64,000 nt of DNA. Origin: Streptomyces sp. NBC_01233. GTDB taxonomy: Bacteria > Actinomycetota > Actinomycetes > Streptomycetales > Streptomycetaceae. The notes below the pieces were generated by a model. That model worked only from the letters and a program-made list of their open reading frames with translations. It did not search any database and was not told the DNA's origin. Positions 60,865 through 64,000 of this stretch are shown here, piece by piece; positions within the stretch are counted from its first letter, which is position 1, and each line of letters opens with the position of its first letter. The stretch is from positions 6,800,501-6,864,500 of the forward strand of contig NZ_CP108514.1 of NCBI RefSeq assembly GCF_035989305.1. Reading direction: 5' to 3'. Made by a program: the position numbers and the translations under genes.

Positions 60865-62418
60865 TCAGGCGGCCGGGCCGCCCTGTGCGGCCGCGCCGGC
60901 CAGGGCGTCCAGGTCGCTCTTGCGCACCCGGATCACCAGCAGGGCGGTGGCCAGGGCCAGGCCCGCCATCGCCACGGCGGCGAAGAACGCGGTGGAGATG
61001 CCCTGGGCGAGGACGAGGTCTCCCCAGGGGTCGGGCAGCTGCCGGGTCTCCTTGAAGGCGGCCAGCTGGTCGGGATCCGCCTGCGCCATGAAGGCCGGGA
61101 CCTGCTTCGCGGCCTCGTCGCGGCTGGCCGTGCCGAAGACGGTGACCAGGATGGACAGGCCCAGCGAGCCGCCCACCTGCTGGCTGGCGTTGAGCAGCCC
61201 GGAGGCCGCGCCGGCCTCCTTCGGCGCCACCCCGGAGACGGCGGTGAGGGTGAGGGTCACGAAGTTGAGGCCCATGCCGAAGCCGAAGAGCAGCATCGGC
61301 CCGAGCACTCCGGAGACGTACGAGCTGTCGGTCCGGAGGAAGGTCAGCCAGGCCAGCCCGGTTCCGGTGAGCGCGGACCCGATGACCATGAAGGGCTTGG
61401 GGCCAAAGCGCGGCAGGAACCGCTGCGAGAGGCCGGCGGCGGTGACGATGGCGACGGTCACGGGCAGGAAGCCGAGCCCGGACTGGATCGGGGAGAAGCC
61501 CAGCACGTTCTGCACGAACTGGACGATGAAGAAGAACATGCCGAACATCGCCGCCGCGAGGCCGAGCATGATCACGTACGTGCCGGTGCGGTTGCGGTCG
61601 GCGAACATGCGCAGCGGGATGATCGGCTCGCGGGCCCGAGACTCGATGACGACGAAGAGCGCGAGCAGAACGAGGGCCGCGGCGAAGGAGCCGATGGTGA
61701 GTGCATCGCGCCAGCCGTCCTCCGAGGCGCGGATGAACCCGTAGACGAGCGAGGCCATGCCGCCGGTGGAGGTGAGGGCTCCGGCGATGTCGAAGCGCCC
61801 GGGGTGTCGCTCGGACTCGGTGATGTAGAGCGGGGTGAGGACCGCGATCAGCACGCCGATAGGGACGTTGACGAAGAGCACCCAGCGCCAGTCGAGCCAC
61901 TCGGTCAGCATGCCGCCGGCCAGCAGGCCGATCGCGCCGCCGCCCGCGGACACGGCCGCGAACACCCCGAACGCCCGGTTCCGTTCGGGGCCTTCGGGAA
62001 AGGTCGTGGTGATCAGGGCGAGCGAGGTCGGGGAGGCGATCGCGCCGCCCACCCCTTGCAGGGCGCGGGCCGCGAGCAGTTGCCAGGGCTCCTGGGCGAA
62101 TCCGCCGAGGAGGGAGGCCAGGGTGAAGAGCAGGATTCCGGACAGGAACACGCGGCGCCGGCCCAGGATGTCACCGGCCCGGCCGCCGAGCAGCAGCAGG
62201 CCGCCGAAGGTGAGGGTGTAGGCGCTGAGCACCCAGGAGAGGTCGGTGGTGCTGAAGCTGAGCGCGTCCTGGATGTGCGGGAGTGCGATGTTCACGATCG
62301 TCGCGTCGAGGACGACCATGAGCTGGCACGCGGCGATGACGGCGAGCGCCACTCCGGGACGCCCCTCGCGGCGGGCCGCCCCCGGTATCCGGGGTGTGGC
62401 GAGTTGAGAGCTTGTCAC
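60865..62418 (-). CDS. DHA2-type MFS drug/proton antiporter
   Basis: Fourteen-segment exporter of the EmrB/QacA group, 517 residues. The first segment carries LMVVLDATIVNIALPHIQ (motif D1); motif A is GGRAGDILGRRRVF; motif C-like GVGGAIASPTSLALI and AGGGAIGLLAGGMLTEW follow. Repeats of membrane segments continue to LALATALLVIRV and a short Ala/Gly tail. GTG at 62418, preceded by a run of Gs, is the start. Two palindromes upstream indicate control by a TetR-type repressor. The compound exported is unknown. Confidence 0.93.
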   Translation of the reverse strand: MTSSQLATPRIPGAARREGRPGVALAVIAACQLMVVLDATIVNIALPHIQDALSFSTTDLSWVLSAYTLTFGGLLLLGGRAGDILGRRRVFLSGILLFTLASLLGGFAQEPWQLLAARALQGVGGAIASPTSLALITTTFPEGPERNRAFGVFAAVSAGGGAIGLLAGGMLTEWLDWRWVLFVNVPIGVLIAVLTPLYITESERHPGRFDIAGALTSTGGMASLVYGFIRASEDGWRDALTIGSFAAALVLLALFVVIESRAREPIIPLRMFADRNRTGTYVIMLGLAAAMFGMFFFIVQFVQNVLGFSPIQSGLGFLPVTVAIVTAAGLSQRFLPRFGPKPFMVIGSALTGTGLAWLTFLRTDSSYVSGVLGPMLLFGFGMGLNFVTLTLTAVSGVAPKEAGAASGLLNASQQVGGSLGLSILVTVFGTASRDEAAKQVPAFMAQADPDQLAAFKETRQLPDPWGDLVLAQGISTAFFAAVAMAGLALATALLVIRVRKSDLDALAGAAAQGGPAA

Positions 62419-62443
62419 TGAGGATCCCCCCCCCAAAGTGAAA

Positions 62444-62465
62444 TAGTGAACGCATTCGTTCACTA
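62444..62465. promoter_or_regulatory. TetR-type operator O1 upstream of the MFS gene
   Basis: TAGTGAACG-CATT-CGTTCACTA has perfect 9-bp arms. It lies 26 bases before the MFS start. Confidence 0.8.
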
Positions 62466-62489
62466 CGGGGCCACGGTAGGAGCCGATCC

Positions 62490-62513
62490 TTAGGGAACGC
62501 AAGCGTTCTCTAA
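62490..62513. promoter_or_regulatory. TetR-type operator O2 upstream of the MFS gene
   Basis: TTAGGGAACGC-AA-GCGTTCTCTAA matches its complement at 10 of 11 arm positions and shares the core GAACG-N4-CGTTC with O1. Centres are 47 bp apart. Confidence 0.75.
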
Positions 62514-62683
62514 GCCTCGATCCACCGGCGTGGTTCGGAAGTGATCTTCTGGCGGGTTTCTGTGCCGGTTCCGGGTCGGTGCTTGTAGGTGGGCAGGTTG
62601 TAGCTGCTGGTCTGCCCAGCGTTTCCACGTGTTCGGTTCCGGTTGGGCCCTGGCGGGCGGGGGGTGGGCAGGGGCGGTTCGTG
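62514..62683. other. Sequence between the operators and the IS1380 transposase
   Basis: No gene is visible. The left end of the IS1380-type element must lie here, but I cannot fix its inverted repeat because the right end is outside the window. A tetR gene would normally start here. Confidence 0.5.
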
Positions 62684-64000
62684 TCAGCCGGCTGGTCCGT
62701 GGACGGTGTCGAAGAGGTGTGTCCAGGCGTGCTGCCAGGGCCAGTTGTGCGGTAGGTGCAGGGTGACGCGCCGGGCGGAGCGGGCGGTCCGGGCCGGAAC
62801 GTGGATCAGGTGGGTGCGGAGGGTGGCGGTGGTGGCCTTGGCGTGGAAGGCGGAGGTCAGCGCACCGGTGGCCCGCAGCAGGTTGTAGGTCATGGCCCAC
62901 AGGGTCAGCCAGGCCGCGTTGGCGTGGAAGTGTCCGGACGGCAGGTGGGCCAGAGCTGCGGCTTTGCTGTCGGCGATGACCTGCTCGACGACGGCGTGGT
63001 GACGGTGTTCCCGCTCGGCCTGGAGCGTTCCGGCGGGGTTGTCGGTGAAGAACGGGTGGTAGCGCCAGACGGGGAACAGCTCGCCCTGGTCACCCACGAC
63101 GGTGGGTTTGGCCAGGTCACGGACGCGGCGCACGATCAGCCGGGCGGTGACCTGTTCCGCCTTCTTGCGGCCGGCGAAGGCGGTGTAGGCGGGTATCTCG
63201 GCGACTTCGGCGCCGGAGATGAGCTCTCCGGTGTCGGGGTCGGGCACCGCGGTGGGATAGGTGATCTGCTGCCATGCCTGGTCGGGGATGCTGTGGATGG
63301 CCCGTTTGATGGAGGGGTTCATGCCGGTGGTGACCGAGAAGCGGGCCCCGGCCCGGCGGCAGGCGGCGATGACACCGGCGTTGTAGAACTGTGAATCCGC
63401 CCGCAGGATACGGGTCCCGGTGCAGCCGGCCTCCCGGGCGGCGGCCAGGGCTTCACTGACGAACTTGGGGGCGCCGCGGGCATCGGCCGCTTTGCCGCGG
63501 CGCATCCGCACCCCGGCGATCACCGGGCGGGAGTGCGGGGTGCAGATCGTGGCGAGCAGGGGGTGCAGGGTGCGTACGCCTTTGAACCGGCCGTACTCGG
63601 CGCCCTGCTTGGCCCGGCCGTAGACCCGTTTGTGGGTGGAGTCGACATCGATGAACGCCTTCTCGCCCGCGCCGGGCAGCAGCGGGGTATGCGCGGCCAG
63701 AGCGGCCAGGAACCTGCGGTGCACCGCGTGGAGCTGAAGTGCGTGACCGTGGGTGAACGCGCGCAGAAACGTGCCCAGCGTGGACGGCGCACGGACGCCT
63801 GCGAACAACACGGGCATCGCGCCGTGGCGCAGGACGTGAAGGTCATCGATGCTGTCCGCACCCGCGGCCATCCCGGCCACGATGCTGGTGACCTTGGCAT
63901 CCGCCGCCGCACCCGCACCGTTCTTCGCCCCGGTCAGCTTCACCTTCTCCGCGGCCAGACGGGCAAGCCCGCACCGCTCGGCCAGGCGCATCACCGGGAC
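62684..64000 (-). CDS. IS1380-family transposase, cut by the window edge
   Basis: DDE transposase, 436 residues visible; the N-terminal part lies beyond 64000. Recognisable are AFIDVDSTHKRVYGRAKQGAEYGRFKG (first Asp), RILRADSQFYNAGVIAAC (second Asp), and ERHRHHAVVEQVIADSKAAALAHLPSGHFHANAAWLTLWAMTYNLLR near the end (Glu/Asp region; read as EHRHHAVVEQ). The family usually has 450-490 residues, so little is missing. The visible frame is undamaged. Confidence 0.88.
   Translation of the reverse strand, partial: VPVMRLAERCGLARLAAEKVKLTGAKNGAGAAADAKVTSIVAGMAAGADSIDDLHVLRHGAMPVLFAGVRAPSTLGTFLRAFTHGHALQLHAVHRRFLAALAAHTPLLPGAGEKAFIDVDSTHKRVYGRAKQGAEYGRFKGVRTLHPLLATICTPHSRPVIAGVRMRRGKAADARGAPKFVSEALAAAREAGCTGTRILRADSQFYNAGVIAACRRAGARFSVTTGMNPSIKRAIHSIPDQAWQQITYPTAVPDPDTGELISGAEVAEIPAYTAFAGRKKAEQVTARLIVRRVRDLAKPTVVGDQGELFPVWRYHPFFTDNPAGTLQAEREHRHHAVVEQVIADSKAAALAHLPSGHFHANAAWLTLWAMTYNLLRATGALTSAFHAKATTATLRTHLIHVPARTARSARRVTLHLPHNWPWQHAWTHLFDTVHGPAG
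62684..64000. mobile_element. Partial IS1380-family element at the right edge
   Basis: Defined here only by its transposase gene; the left boundary is somewhere in 62514-62683 and the right end is outside the window. Confidence 0.75.

Noticed and set aside
59392..64000. Composite transposon carrying the MFS gene
   Set aside because: The two flanking elements belong to different families (IS701 and IS1380), so they cannot mobilise the segment as a pair.

Overview
The window is a high-GC (about 70 %) chromosomal segment from an actinomycete, almost certainly Streptomyces. The evidence is the gene content and order (recA-recX, gluABCD, miaB, miaA-dapF, a RelA/SpoT homologue, hflX, lexA, nrdR-nrdJ), strong GC bias at third codon positions, frequent GTG starts, GAACNNNNGTTC-type SOS boxes, and a cysteine-rich leader peptide ending in CVCRPSC. 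No rRNA, tRNA or CRISPR was found.

Layout. 1-2540: DUF1801 protein, SOS-controlled recA and its modulator recX. 2631-3690: a frameshifted FtsX-type permease pseudogene. 3772-4944: a small sulfur operon (Cys-rich leader peptide, cysteine dioxygenase, rhodanese). 4977-6551: an FAD monooxygenase. 6641-10142: the glutamate ABC importer gluABCD with internal and terminal hairpins. 10439-12589: an OmpR-type two-component system. 12450-22674: a catabolic cluster for N-glycans (secreted GH85 endoglycosidase, GH5 beta-mannosidase-like enzyme, very large GH38 alpha-mannosidase, LacI regulator, ROK sugar kinase) with a 20-bp LacI-type operator in the divergent promoter region. 22717-33394: core genes (orphan TAXI binding protein, miaB, extradiol-dioxygenase-like protein, orphan antitoxin homologue, miaA, dapF, rshA-like gene, M1 peptidase). 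33534-36346: hflX and a secreted trypsin-like protease. 36587-43551: a four-gene NRPS-independent siderophore operon whose first synthetase carries a Pro/Ser-rich extension with an 87-bp tandem repeat. 43604-50572: DinG-type helicase, lexA, nrdR, nrdJ. 50681-59391: accessory metabolic genes (HxlR/nitroreductase pair, DUF1152, NAT, histidine phosphatase, ADP-ribosylglycohydrolase, large membrane protein). 59392-64000: a complete IS701-family element, a DHA2-type MFS exporter with two palindromic operators but no regulator, and an IS1380-family transposase cut by the window edge.

How parts work together. GH85 would release N-glycans outside the cell. The cytoplasmic GH38 and GH5 would trim mannose and split the Man-beta-1,4-GlcNAc core, the ROK kinase would phosphorylate the sugars, and LacI would sense a breakdown product; the importer is not in this window. 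The siderophore operon resembles the rhizobactin/schizokinen gene set but lacks the decarboxylase and N-hydroxylase. LexA sites lie in front of recA and lexA, and twin NrdR boxes precede nrdR-nrdJ, so DNA repair and dNTP supply regulators are encoded beside their own targets.

Start codons were chosen from ribosome-binding sites and known family N-termini. Family assignments come from motif recognition by eye, not from database searches.
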